A stretch of DNA of 64,000 nt from Bacillota bacterium (GTDB taxonomy: Bacteria; Bacillota; Clostridia; Lachnospirales; Lachnospiraceae). Positions 8,347-16,728 of the stretch are shown here, piece by piece (positions within the stretch are counted from its first letter, which is position 1; every line of letters begins with the position of its first letter). The translations under genes were made by a program, and so were the position numbers. The DNA is taken from positions 1 through 64,000 of the forward strand of contig JAFAFU010000033.1 in NCBI GenBank assembly GCA_023423335.1. The letters run 5' to 3'. A model generated the notes under the pieces. The model was not told where the DNA came from and did not search any database. It was given only the letters and a program-made list of their open reading frames with translations.

Positions 8347-9384
8347 CTATTGTTCGGCACCATTCCTGTACTTTTTACTCAGTGCCTGCTCAAACTTATC
8401 ATTTATCCCAGCAAAGACTTCAACCAGCTCCGGGTCAAATAAAGTTCCCTTCCCCTGCCGGATAATTTCCAACGCATCTCTGTGGGTAAATGCCTTCTTA
8501 TATGTCCTGTGGGAGGTTAAGGCATCGTATACGTCCGCGATTGCCAGAATTCTTGCATAAAAGGGAATCTCCTCACCCTTAAGACCATTGGGATATCCCG
8601 TACCGTCCCATCGTTCATGATGGCAATAGGCGAGGTCTCTGGCTAAAGTTAAGAACCGGGTCTCACCGGTCTCCTTCATGATTTTATCGAAGGTCTCCTT
8701 TGCCAGGATGGTATGGGTTTTCATATATTCGAATTCATTATAATCCAAGGCAGACGCTTTTCTTAAGATCTCATCATTGATACCGATCTTCCCGATGTCA
8801 TGCAGAGGCGCACTGCGGATCAGGTCCCTGACATCCTCCTTCGGTATCCTTCCCCGGTATTCTTCCCTGCTGATGACTTCCTCCAGAAGGATCTTAAAAT
8901 AAGCCGTCGTATTCTTCAGATGACCGCCGGTTGTGACATCTCTGCATTCTACCAGTTCCGCGATACTGACGGAGATAGCATCCTGATATCCGTTATATTC
9001 CATTGCACTGGCCCGGTACTCCTTTAGCTCCAGCTGTGTGGATACCCTGTTCATAATTACCGCATCGGAACAGGGCAGATTAATAATGTCTGCGGCCCCC
9101 TGATCAAAGGCCCTCTGTTCAAGGGCTGCATTTCTTCGGCTGATTAAGAAAAGGGCCGGAATATCGTGCATGCCCGGTTGCTTTTGCAGGGCTTCAAGCA
9201 GTTTCAGTCCCTCACCTCCGGATATGACCTCCGGCATTAAAATAAGATCCGGATATTGTTCCGGCAGGGATCCGATCGCATCCTCTCCCGAAGTCGCTTC
9301 CGTGATCCGATATTTTCCTTCCAGCGCCTGTTTTACTCGCTTTCTTACCCCTGGATCTTCCTCTATAATTAAGACATGCTTCAT
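8347..9384 (-). CDS. HD-GYP cyclic-di-GMP phosphodiesterase with degenerate receiver domain
   Basis: 345 residues from the ATG at 9382-9384, preceded by GAGGAG; a start five codons earlier has no good site. N-terminal receiver-like domain (about 1-125) and C-terminal HD-GYP domain (about 150-335) with HDIGKIGI and HHERWDGTGYP intact, predicting hydrolysis of c-di-GMP. In the receiver the phospho-acceptor aspartate is replaced by Pro51 (ILMPEVISGGEG for the usual ILLDxxMPxxDG), the switch Thr is Ile and the conserved Lys is Leu (INLPCSD). The acidic pocket (EED, 8-10) remains. It therefore cannot be controlled by ordinary phosphorylation. Confidence 0.92.
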   Translation of the reverse strand: MKHVLIIEEDPGVRKRVKQALEGKYRITEATSGEDAIGSLPEQYPDLILMPEVISGGEGLKLLEALQKQPGMHDIPALFLISRRNAALEQRAFDQGAADIINLPCSDAVIMNRVSTQLELKEYRASAMEYNGYQDAISVSIAELVECRDVTTGGHLKNTTAYFKILLEEVISREEYRGRIPKEDVRDLIRSAPLHDIGKIGINDEILRKASALDYNEFEYMKTHTILAKETFDKIMKETGETRFLTLARDLAYCHHERWDGTGYPNGLKGEEIPFYARILAIADVYDALTSHRTYKKAFTHRDALEIIRQGKGTLFDPELVEVFAGINDKFEQALSKKYRNGAEQ

Positions 9385-9542
9385 GGAGTCTCTCCTCATC
9401 TGTCCACCCGCCAGGTTAATATATCTGTTGCTATTATATCATTCCGGTATCTATAAATCAATGATGATGTCATTGCGATGCCCATAACCATCTGCCTGCT
9501 CCATTGTAAGCTTCTGCAGGATAAACCAATAGGCCCCCTGTA

Positions 9543-10592
9543 TTATTCGATTATTTTCTGAAAGTGCTGATAATCCTTACTGCTCTTCCAGGCGCCGCCC
9601 CAGGTAAACCCCCTGCTTACAAATGCCTCATAGCAGGAATCCCCTTTGCGTATGTAATAGGGACAATTCTTCGTACGGTCAGCATAATCGGAACCGCTCT
9701 CCGGAAGAATGACTTCCTCTCCGTCCATCCTCGTGACATAGGGGTTATAAAGCGGATTAATATCGATTGCCAAACCCAGGCTGTGTTTGGACAGTCGTGC
9801 GGTGCCGGCCACGGTACGGTAATTAAACGCGGAGGTATTATTGTCCTCCATCGAGCTTTCATCCTCCGCATCGTATTCATCCACTAACAACATCCGTTCT
9901 ATCGGATACTCCAGTTCATATAATTCCCGGAAGATATCCAGGATATCCTGTGCAATCGCCGCATTTATGATTATCTCCCCGATGCGGGTATTTCCATCAA
10001 AATCCCGGTGCAGCACCCGTATGTAACGGAGTTCCTCATAAGGAACATCACAGTTCTCCCCATAGGACTTCCCGTTAATTCTGTCCTTAACCTCCTGTGT
10101 AAGCTCCTCCCCGTAGAACAGCCGGTTCAAAAGGGCAGCCTCAGCTCCATCCGTATTCATAATTGTTCCGGCCGGGTAAGTCCTCATGGCTTCTACCAGG
10201 TCCTCTACAGCGGTATAAGCAGTCAGGATATCAACCGATATCACTTCCTGATTCATAGACAATCCTACCTCCTCTTCCCCCGGCGGATCATTGAATATCC
10301 GAACCGTGCTTTCCGCGGATGCCAAAGTCTGTTCCTCCGTATTGATCCCGTCCTGACTGTCATTCTTCAACAGGACTTCCTTGTCCTCCTGCCGGATATC
10401 ATCCTTCGCTGCAAAAGTCTTTCCTTCCTCGGCCGATATATCCTGATTACTTTTCAGTGTATGCTCCGAGTCTGTCTGTAAACCGGAAATCTCCTTCCTG
10501 TCACTTACTTGATCCTTCGTTTTTCCCGTACAGGCTGCCGCCAATAAGCAAAAGAGGAGAATGCCTATGAAATTTAAGCTTCTCCTGCCCAT
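9543..10592 (-). CDS. M15-family D-alanyl-D-alanine carboxypeptidase-like lipoprotein
   Basis: 349 residues with a lipoprotein-type signal (hydrophobic 8-20, Cys21), a low-complexity acidic linker to about 115, and a C-terminal peptidase M15 domain. The zinc-site motif SKHSLGLAIDINP (about 265-278) and the closing GGAWKSSKDYQHF (about 333-345) are both intact. Predicted to trim peptidoglycan stem peptides at the outer membrane face. The start has GAGGAGG upstream, and only two bases separate it from the preceding 89-residue gene, so the two form an operon. Confidence 0.88.
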   Translation of the reverse strand: MGRRSLNFIGILLFCLLAAACTGKTKDQVSDRKEISGLQTDSEHTLKSNQDISAEEGKTFAAKDDIRQEDKEVLLKNDSQDGINTEEQTLASAESTVRIFNDPPGEEEVGLSMNQEVISVDILTAYTAVEDLVEAMRTYPAGTIMNTDGAEAALLNRLFYGEELTQEVKDRINGKSYGENCDVPYEELRYIRVLHRDFDGNTRIGEIIINAAIAQDILDIFRELYELEYPIERMLLVDEYDAEDESSMEDNNTSAFNYRTVAGTARLSKHSLGLAIDINPLYNPYVTRMDGEEVILPESGSDYADRTKNCPYYIRKGDSCYEAFVSRGFTWGGAWKSSKDYQHFQKIIE

Positions 10593-10594
10593 AC

Positions 10595-10864
10595 TTAATC
10601 CTCCTCGATCACATGAATCTCCAGATAATCAAAATCAATCGGCTCCATGAAATTATCCTTTGTAAATCTTGCCTTATCATGTCTCTTAAAATCCGACACC
10701 GTGGAATCCAGCCAGATCGGCTTTGACAAATCATAGGTGTGACAGATCTCATCTATAGCAGCAAATATTTTCTGGGTCCTTCTCAGCTCTGCATCATTAT
10801 TGCAGACCACCATATCCTTCAGCATCCGGTTTTCCTTAAATATTTTAGCCCATAAACGGAACAT
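10595..10864 (-). CDS. Small conserved-looking protein of unknown function
   Basis: 89 residues, soluble, no signal peptide or membrane segment. I do not recognise a named family. It has a good ribosome site (AGAGGA) and abuts the M15 peptidase gene with a two-base gap, which supports it as a real gene. The C-terminal half is a compact alternation of charged and hydrophobic residues (FDYLEIHVIEED). Confidence 0.75.
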   Translation of the reverse strand: MFRLWAKIFKENRMLKDMVVCNNDAELRRTQKIFAAIDEICHTYDLSKPIWLDSTVSDFKRHDKARFTKDNFMEPIDFDYLEIHVIEED

Positions 10865-10996
10865 ATTCGTCCTCTTTTCTCTATTCTATAATCACAGGAA
10901 AAAGTTGCTTTAATCTTCCTGTCAGTATATAATTATCTTAAGGTTTCCGTTTTCATTATATATGAAGACGGGTTAAATGAAAAGCAAAAAGTAATC

Positions 10997-11533
10997 GTGA
11001 AGAGGGTGTTACCAATAGAAGGAAATCTGCGCAGGGAAAACTTAATCCAGATCTTGAAGGGCCGGTCCGATCCCGTATCAGGAAGCGAGCTGGCAAAGCT
11101 GTTGGGCGTCAGCAGGCAGGTCATTGTCCAGGATATTGCCCTGCTCAGGGCTTCCGATATTAATCTGCTTTCCACCACAAAGGGCTACCTGCTTTACCAG
11201 TCCGAATACCCCAGGATAAAACGGGTCTTTCGGGTAAGGCATACTACGGAACAGATTGAGGATGAATTATGTACCATCGTGGATAACGGAGGTAAGATTC
11301 TGGATGTGCTGGTGGTACATGAAATCTATGGCGAGATAGCGACTCCTTTAATTATACGGAACCGGAACGACGTTTATGATTTTGTGAAAAAGGTTAATGA
11401 GCATAAAATTGTTCCTTTAAAGGATCTGACGGCAGGATGTCATCTTCACACCATCGAGGCAGATTCTGAAGAAACCCTGGACCGGATCGGGAAGGCGCTG
11501 AAAGAGAAAGATTATTTGTATGAATTACTGTAA
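10997..11533 (+). CDS. niaR: NiaR-type transcriptional repressor (HTH_11 plus 3H domain)
   Basis: 178 residues. N-terminal HTH of the biotin-repressor type (about 12-60; SGSELAKLLGVSRQVIVQDIALLR) and a C-terminal 3H domain (about 75-170) carrying the histidines that name it (VVHEIYG, and GCHLHTIEA). This architecture is that of NiaR, the niacin-responsive repressor of NAD biosynthesis and niacin uptake genes. The start is GTG at 10997; an upstream ATG near 10977 hits a stop after five codons, and the ribosome site is weak. No nad gene lies nearby, so its targets are elsewhere. Confidence 0.88.
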   Translation: MKRVLPIEGNLRRENLIQILKGRSDPVSGSELAKLLGVSRQVIVQDIALLRASDINLLSTTKGYLLYQSEYPRIKRVFRVRHTTEQIEDELCTIVDNGGKILDVLVVHEIYGEIATPLIIRNRNDVYDFVKKVNEHKIVPLKDLTAGCHLHTIEADSEETLDRIGKALKEKDYLYELL

Positions 11534-11599
11534 ATGCTGCTTATTCAGAGGCTTCCGGCAATTTCAGCTAATAAACACCTTATACATTACAGCATAAGA

Positions 11600-11631
11600 A
11601 AGGGCATCGGGGATTTCTCCTCTATGCCCTT
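11600..11631. terminator. Terminator hairpin between convergent genes
   Basis: AAGGGCAT (11600-11607) pairs with ATGCCCTT (11624-11631). On the minus strand it is followed by TTCTTATG. It lies between convergent niaR and the SpoIIQ-like gene but beyond the SpoIIQ-like stop by 27 bases. Confidence 0.6.
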
Positions 11632-11657
11632 ACTGTATACAGCGCATTATAAAACCT

Positions 11658-12530
11658 TTAACGAAGATATAACATCGGGTTCACGGTCTCGTTATTCTCC
11701 AATACCTGGAAGTACAGATTGCTTCCCTCTACGGAGTAATACCTGGTTGGTTCGCTGATCATACCGACGAGTTCCCCTTCGTGCAGCATGTCCCCTACTT
11801 CAAGCTTGTTATCTGCTTCGGAGAGCTGTCCATATACCAGGGAAAAACCGTTGCCGATATCGGTGGTAATCGTCAGACCGGTTTCCTCATTCGTAGTAAT
11901 ACTGGTAATAACTCCATCCGTTGCTGCTTTAACCTCTGTCCCCACCTCAGCATCTATAATAATTGCCGGGTTGCATTTAAACTGCATTAATGTTGCATGG
12001 TAAATTGTGTGGTCCATGCTGTATTTCATGATAACATTGCCGTTTACCGGCCAGAGCAGACCGGCATCCACATTGAATTTTAACTTCTCCAGTACCGGCT
12101 TGTTGTCTGCCTCAACTGTTTTACCTGCTGTCTCTATGGCTTCCGGTTCCTCAACTGCTACCTCAGCGCCTTCCTCCACATCAGCAAGATCGATTCCGTC
12201 CTCTTCCTCCTGTGTATAAATATCATATTCCAATAAGCTGTCATTGTCAGTAACCTCCTGACCAGCTGTGCCGCTCGGAACATTGCCGTCTTCAATATTA
12301 GCAATGTCGTCCGGCAAAATGTTATTGTCGACCAGAAGATCGTCGTCATCCCCTGCCGCTATGTTATTATCCGGTTCATTCAGATCAACAAAATTATCTC
12401 CCTCATCCTGAGGCTCTGAGGATAGATTTGATCCAATGATTGCTACCGCAGCTATAGCTAAAACACCGACAAACAATAACACATAATAACCTTTACCTTT
12501 GAAAAATTCGGTAAATTTGTTCTTTTTCAC
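11658..12530 (-). CDS. SpoIIQ-like membrane protein with catalytically dead LytM (M23) domain
   Basis: One N-terminal membrane segment (about 16-33), a long acidic Asp/Glu/Asn-rich stalk (about 37-145) and a C-terminal LytM fold. All zinc ligands of active M23 peptidases are replaced: the HxGxD motif reads NPAIII, HLS reads QLS, and HLHFE reads NLYFQ. SpoIIQ-type proteins use such a domain as a docking module with SpoIIIAH between mother cell and forespore. The ribosome site GAGGTGAT best fits the GTG at 12528-12530 (290 residues); ATG at 12534-12536 and GTG at 12537-12539 are alternatives. Assignment as SpoIIQ itself is inference. Confidence 0.8.
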   Translation of the reverse strand: MKKNKFTEFFKGKGYYVLLFVGVLAIAAVAIIGSNLSSEPQDEGDNFVDLNEPDNNIAAGDDDDLLVDNNILPDDIANIEDGNVPSGTAGQEVTDNDSLLEYDIYTQEEEDGIDLADVEEGAEVAVEEPEAIETAGKTVEADNKPVLEKLKFNVDAGLLWPVNGNVIMKYSMDHTIYHATLMQFKCNPAIIIDAEVGTEVKAATDGVITSITTNEETGLTITTDIGNGFSLVYGQLSEADNKLEVGDMLHEGELVGMISEPTRYYSVEGSNLYFQVLENNETVNPMLYLR

Positions 12531-12698
12531 TGTCATCACCTCAAAATATATTCTTCTCAGATAACTAATTATTTATACCTAAGTCATTTACTGGAACTTA
12601 ATAAATTTGATTCCGCAAAAACCAGCTTAGATTTGATTACTACTCTTTCTTTACTATTTCCATTTCAAAACTTTTTAATCCATATCGCATACTTTATA

Positions 12699-12726
12699 TT
12701 GACTTTTTTCAATAAAACTATAAAAT
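12699..12726 (+). promoter_or_regulatory. Promoter of the tRNA-Gly gene
   Basis: TTGACT (12699-12704) and TAAAAT (12721-12726) with a 16-base spacer end eight bases before the tRNA. Sigma-A type. Confidence 0.65.
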
Positions 12727-12734
12727 AGAACTAT

Positions 12735-12805
12735 GCGGATATGGTTCAATGGCAGAATGCGAGCTTCCCAAGCTTGAGATGCGGGTTCGATTCCCGTTAT
12801 CCGCT
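12735..12805 (+). tRNA. tRNA-Gly (anticodon CCC)
   Basis: Complete cloverleaf: acceptor GCGGATA pairs perfectly with TATCCGC, the anticodon stem CGAGC/GCTTG carries the loop TTCCCAA (anticodon CCC), and the T arm GCGGG-TTCGATT-CCCGT is standard. Discriminator T at 12805; CCA is not encoded. Its 3' end is repeated three times downstream, marking it as an integration site. Confidence 0.95.
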
Positions 12806-12807
12806 TA
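12785..12807. repeat. Putative attachment site at tRNA-Gly 3' end (copy 1)
   Basis: T-arm and acceptor 3' strand of the tRNA plus two flanking bases. It serves as the reference for copies at 13002, 15799 and 20300. Confidence 0.7.
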
Positions 12808-12812
12808 AATTA

Positions 12813-12856
12813 AAAAGGTACTATAGCCCTTGTTTTTAAGGGCTACAGTACCTTTT
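12813..12856 (+). terminator. Terminator of tRNA-Gly
   Basis: Nineteen-base arms (12813-12831 and 12838-12856) pair with one G:T, loop GTTTTT, and end in CCTTTT. It begins eight bases after the tRNA. Confidence 0.8.
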
Positions 12857-12972
12857 ATTACTGTTAATGAACCAAAAGAAGTGAAGACTGCAAGAAAAAG
12901 CATAAGCCCATTGGCGAAATGCCTTATTCTTGTTAAGCCTTGGACACGCTTTTCGGACAATGCTTTGTTCGA

Positions 12973-13014
12973 CGATGAATTGCTGGCTTTGCAATTCATC
13001 GCCCGTTATCCGCT
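12973..13014. repeat. Inverted repeat abutting a partial tRNA-Gly 3'-end copy
   Basis: CGATGAATTGC (12973-12983) and GCAATTCATCG (12991-13001) form a perfect 11-base hairpin. It is followed without gap by cccgttatccgct (13002-13014), identical to 13 bases of the tRNA-Gly 3' end. This is probably a remnant of an earlier insertion or excision at the tRNA. Confidence 0.55.
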
Positions 13015-13505
13015 ATAGAAGATTAAGATTTAAGCCCGAAAGCTGATAGTCGGTGAAACAGTTTTGATTAAGCTAGTATATATTAGGGTTTAAAAATTCA
13101 GGCTTATAAATGGCTGATAAGTTCATTTGAGCACATCCTTCATCAAGAAGTTTGGGGTCAATTTAACTGCATAATCATAAATGAGCTCCTATGGAAAACG
13201 TTTCGGGCTACAGAAGGGAGACATATATTAATTATTACATTTATTTTATATCTCATAGAGAATTTAAATTAGGGTGAGTCTGATCAACCTGGTATTCCTT
13301 GTTCGGATCAACTTTGATATTGGCATCAACTCATAGCCTTTCTCCAACAGGTAATCTAGTGCCTCTAGGGTGTATTTTGAGCCAACATATATTGGGATGA
13401 TGGAACCGTTGCCTAGCTTCTTGTTTTTGACCGTCTACTTATGATACTGACAACTTCGTAAACACTCCAGTCCAAACTTTCAACGCTGATACGTTAGTAA
13501 ATAAA
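13015..13505. other. AT-rich left flank of the island, possible gene remnant
   Basis: No intact gene. On the minus strand a 53-codon open stretch ending at 13264 reads as protein-like sequence (PIYVGSKYTLEALDYLL, then EKGYELMPISKLI) but has no start or ribosome site and is closed upstream by a stop. It may be the tail of a decayed gene; I do not recognise the family. Confidence 0.35.
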
Positions 13506-15485
13506 TCAATGCATAAAATCTAGGCCTAAAAACTGTTTTTTATCTTCTTTTTTCCCATTCCCAATTTTGATACCCCACCTTTCATTTAAAAATAATAACA
13601 GCTTGAATCCTCTATTGAGTATTTCATTTGCACTCCAATCATCATATTCAGTTAATTCTATTTCTGCATAAGTTCCATATTTATATCCAATTTTATTCTG
13701 AGAATTTGATTTTTTATCAGGAAAAGGCATGTTACCTAATTTGCTATTTTTTTGTTTCGAAATTGCAACAAAATTCCCAAGTGAATTTTTTAAAGAATCT
13801 CTTTGTTTAGGTGTAAAATCTCTGTATAAATCCATCCAATATTTATAATGAGAATTTTCTGGGTAAATATGTTCTATAGAGTTAAATCCATTTTCAAGAA
13901 ATACATTTTTATCCATTTTATTTATTTGAGATTTGCTTTTCTTCATTAAATTTAATTCATATTCACACAAAAAATATCTAACCCAATATTTACGATAAAA
14001 TCCATTTCTATTGTAATATCGAATAGTTCTCCTGTTTAGCTCTACAGAACTTATCATATATGAATAAACTTTATCCAATTTATCAATTACACCTTGAATA
14101 ACCATATCTCCAGTATTTAATTTTATTGTGATATCTGGAAATGATAATATATTAATGTCTATTTCTTCAATTGCCTCACCATCATAGAATTCAGTTGCAA
14201 ATAAATATTTTTCAAATGATTTTACAAATTTCAATAAATCATTTGAATTCTTACATGCTTTAAAACAAGCTAATATAAATACATTAATGTAAGAAAAATC
14301 ATGTTGGTGATGGTAATTATAAAATCCTCTATAAGGTAACGATAAATAGTTGATTTTTTCAATATAATCTTTTATTTCTTCTCCAATATCTGAAATTCTT
14401 GGATTTTTTATTTTGTCCCATAGTAATATACAATCTCTTAGACTGTCGATGTAATCAAAGCAGTCCTTAATAACTAATTTATTCTCTGTAATATTTGCGG
14501 GAACAAAATACTGATTTAATAAGTGATTACATTGCCAATCTCCGAAATCTCTTAAATATCCCGGTTGTTGTTCTTCTAATTCTTTAACACTTTTACAAAA
14601 ATATAGCATAAAATGAGTTACTAAGAATTCATCATCTAGTAATTTCTTTTCTTTGTTTTTTCCAAGAATATGATATATATTTTTCCAACATGAATTTATA
14701 TCTCTTCTTAGTCTTAATTTATCACTTTCATGGCAATTGAATAATGTTGAAACATATATTAATCTGTTTTTTAATAATTCTAAATTAGATAAGGCTTTTC
14801 CTCTATTATTCATAGTTTCAAAGGTTACAAAAACATCTATATCCTCTGATATCATATACATATTGAACAAAAAATGTTGAGTAATTTTTGTATATACTTC
14901 TTCTAGCTTTTTTACAGATAAATCTTTTAATTTATCTGTAAAATATTTTTTTGCATTTTCCAAATTTGTTGTATATATGGTCTCTTCACTGTTTATACTT
15001 CTTTGTGTTTTTTCATTAAATATTTTACTTATCAAATATGTATAACTCGGATTATCATTTTCATAACCAAAAATATATGTTCTCGAATTGTTTTCGTCTT
15101 TATATTCATAAATATATTTCCTACCAATTTCATCTTGAGAAGTATAATTTAGTTTATCAATTTGTTTTACTAGCATTATTTCAAGTATTGTATAAATTAA
15201 AATTATTGATGTAGTCAAGCGTTGTTGTCCATCAACAACATAAAATGGTTGATATCTCTTAGCTTCAATAATCCATGTATCATCTACCCATCTATCGTAT
15301 TCTAACTTTTTTACTGGTTCTAAAGTCAATACTCCAACGTAATGATTTTTTATATTTTCTAATCTACATAAATCACTCCAAAAATCATCTATTTCTTTAA
15401 TAGTCCATGCATACCCCCGTTGATAATCCGGAATCCTAAATATTTTTTCTGAGAAAATTTTTGATAACGACATTAATTGATCCAT
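13506..15485 (-). CDS. GmrSD-like DUF262/DUF1524 protein (putative Type IV restriction / anti-phage nuclease)
   Basis: 659 residues. N-terminal DUF262 (GmrS-like, ParB/Srx fold): IPDYQRGYAW at 18-27 and the DGQQRLTT motif at 85-92, which in this family binds and hydrolyses nucleotide. Middle helical region. C-terminal DUF1524 HNH nuclease: EHIYP at 538-542 and an LGN...N...LGN segment at about 568-585. Both halves appear intact, so this looks like a fused single-chain GmrSD of the type that cuts modified phage DNA; members can also carry other defence roles. Codon use is extremely A/T-rich, unlike every neighbour, pointing to transfer. It is the only intact gene between two copies of the tRNA-Gly 3' end. 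The ribosome site is weak (GGGGG upstream of the ATG). Confidence 0.9.
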   Translation of the reverse strand: MDQLMSLSKIFSEKIFRIPDYQRGYAWTIKEIDDFWSDLCRLENIKNHYVGVLTLEPVKKLEYDRWVDDTWIIEAKRYQPFYVVDGQQRLTTSIILIYTILEIMLVKQIDKLNYTSQDEIGRKYIYEYKDENNSRTYIFGYENDNPSYTYLISKIFNEKTQRSINSEETIYTTNLENAKKYFTDKLKDLSVKKLEEVYTKITQHFLFNMYMISEDIDVFVTFETMNNRGKALSNLELLKNRLIYVSTLFNCHESDKLRLRRDINSCWKNIYHILGKNKEKKLLDDEFLVTHFMLYFCKSVKELEEQQPGYLRDFGDWQCNHLLNQYFVPANITENKLVIKDCFDYIDSLRDCILLWDKIKNPRISDIGEEIKDYIEKINYLSLPYRGFYNYHHQHDFSYINVFILACFKACKNSNDLLKFVKSFEKYLFATEFYDGEAIEEIDINILSFPDITIKLNTGDMVIQGVIDKLDKVYSYMISSVELNRRTIRYYNRNGFYRKYWVRYFLCEYELNLMKKSKSQINKMDKNVFLENGFNSIEHIYPENSHYKYWMDLYRDFTPKQRDSLKNSLGNFVAISKQKNSKLGNMPFPDKKSNSQNKIGYKYGTYAEIELTEYDDWSANEILNRGFKLLLFLNERWGIKIGNGKKEDKKQFLGLDFMH

Positions 15486-16011
15486 ATAATCCCCCTTTAC
15501 ATTGTAAAATAATTAATTCTTTGATTTTCTTCTATGATACAAGAACCTACATATTATTACAAGGGTAATTTTGGTACTTCAATATAAAGCGCGGTATCTT
15601 ATGCTACTTATAGTCTACTAAACACTTATTAGCCTTTATAACTAATGAACAGAAATATGTGCCATCTACATGGTGGCTACTAAATGACTACTATTCTGTT
15701 AATAAAAATAATACGTAATGGTATACATTGGTCACATATCGACCACGTCCTTGCCATTTGACAAGTATTAAATAAGGCTTTTGCGGGTTTTTATAAGTTT
15801 TCGATTCCCATTATCCGCTTATAACATATGAATGTCAATGAAGTTTATCAACCTATGAGTTCAAATACCTAAAGTTACCCAAAACCAAGGGAATAATCTC
15901 CACGAAATCGAGCTTCTTTTTGATGATACACGTAAATTACCGGAGGCAAGGCCAATACGGTCGTTTGCTCCGGTAGCATATTGATATGGTGACAGGTATT
16001 GTTTATCTTCT
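15486..16011. other. Island right end and junction region
   Basis: No intact gene. 15486-15798 is AT-rich with no recognisable product. The tRNA-Gly 3'-end copy is at 15799-15821. Beyond it, on the minus strand and ending near 15885, is a short open stretch (LPEQTTVLALPPVIYVYHQ, then KEARFRGDYSLGFG) with no start of its own. It looks like a decayed C-terminus, family not recognised. Confidence 0.4.
15799..15821. repeat. Putative attachment site (tRNA-Gly 3'-end copy, island right end)
   Basis: Matches 12786-12807 at 21 of 22 bases. There is no tRNA body upstream, so this is a duplicated 3' end and not a second tRNA. Confidence 0.75.
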
Positions 16012-16728
16012 CTAATCCACTGCTTCAATAAAAAAGTCAACACGTCTGTTTTTAGCTCTGCCTGCATCGTTATCATTCGCGGCAATTGGATAAAACTCGC
16101 TGTAACCAACCGCAGAGAACTTCTCCTGCTTAAGCCCGGATATTTCCACTAAACGTCTCAGAACATTAACAGACCGGCTTACGGATAGCTCCCAGTTACT
16201 ATCAAATTTAGTACTTTTCATCGGTCGGTCATCTGTATGCCCTTCAATTCGAACCATTTTTATTGATTTTTCATAAATAACAAATAGGTCGGCAATCTTG
16301 TCCAAATACGGTTCTGCATCGGTAGTGATGTCTGCACTTCCTGAGTCGAAAAAAACATAAGCCGATACACGCAGAAGAATTTTATCATTTCCCTGTTTTG
16401 CTACATTCAGCTTTTCAGAAAGACCTTCTTCCTCGATGTATTCTTTCATCGATTCGTATAGCTCATTAAAATCATCTTCTTTGGCTTCTAGGCTGTTCTG
16501 CTCGGGCAATACGCCCTCTTGGTCTGTGAATATTGATATTTGAGGAGTGATGTCAACCATGCTCTGCTGTTCTGCCACTGCACTGCGATTTACAGCACTT
16601 TGATTTATCAGGGCAAAAGATAATAGAAGTACGAATACGGCAAGCAAATCAGTCATCAGATCACTGTAACTGTCTTTCCAATCCAGCTCCTCCTCGTCAT
16701 CCTCTTCTTCTTGAATAAATTTATTCAC
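16012..16728 (-). CDS. motB: MotB-like stator protein (OmpA domain)
   Basis: 238 residues. Acidic cytoplasmic N-terminus, one membrane segment (about 24-42) with YSDLMTDLL placing Asp23 at the proton-binding position of MotB, a periplasmic-type linker, and a C-terminal OmpA peptidoglycan-binding domain (VFFDSGSADI; EGHTDDRP; LSVSRSVNV). It anchors the stator to the wall. GTG start overlaps the motA stop by four bases (GTGA), so translation is coupled. No other flagellar gene is in the window. Confidence 0.92.
   Translation of the reverse strand: MNKFIQEEEDDEEELDWKDSYSDLMTDLLAVFVLLLSFALINQSAVNRSAVAEQQSMVDITPQISIFTDQEGVLPEQNSLEAKEDDFNELYESMKEYIEEEGLSEKLNVAKQGNDKILLRVSAYVFFDSGSADITTDAEPYLDKIADLFVIYEKSIKMVRIEGHTDDRPMKSTKFDSNWELSVSRSVNVLRRLVEISGLKQEKFSAVGYSEFYPIAANDNDAGRAKNRRVDFFIEAVD

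Larger units (their letters stand above)
12785..15821. mobile_element. Candidate 3-kb integrative island at tRNA-Gly carrying a GmrSD-like gene
   Basis: The last 20-odd bases of the tRNA gene (12785-12807) recur at 15799-15821 with a single mismatch in the 22 shared bases (ttcgattccc then a/gttatccgctta). The enclosed DNA is visibly far more AT-rich than its neighbours and contains one intact gene. This is the classic form of an element inserted at a tRNA 3' end. No integrase gene is inside, so it would be non-autonomous or a decayed remnant. Confidence 0.7.

Noticed and set aside
9400..9542. Short minus-strand open stretch after the M15 gene (MEQADGYGHRNDIIIDL)
   Set aside because: Seventeen codons, no ribosome site, nothing to support translation.
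12805..12999. 64-codon minus-strand ORF after tRNA-Gly
   Set aside because: It begins at an unsupported start and reads through the tRNA terminator hairpin.
15700..15798. Integrase 3' remnant next to the right attachment copy
   Set aside because: I looked for tyrosine-recombinase motifs in all frames and found none; the stretch is only AT-rich.
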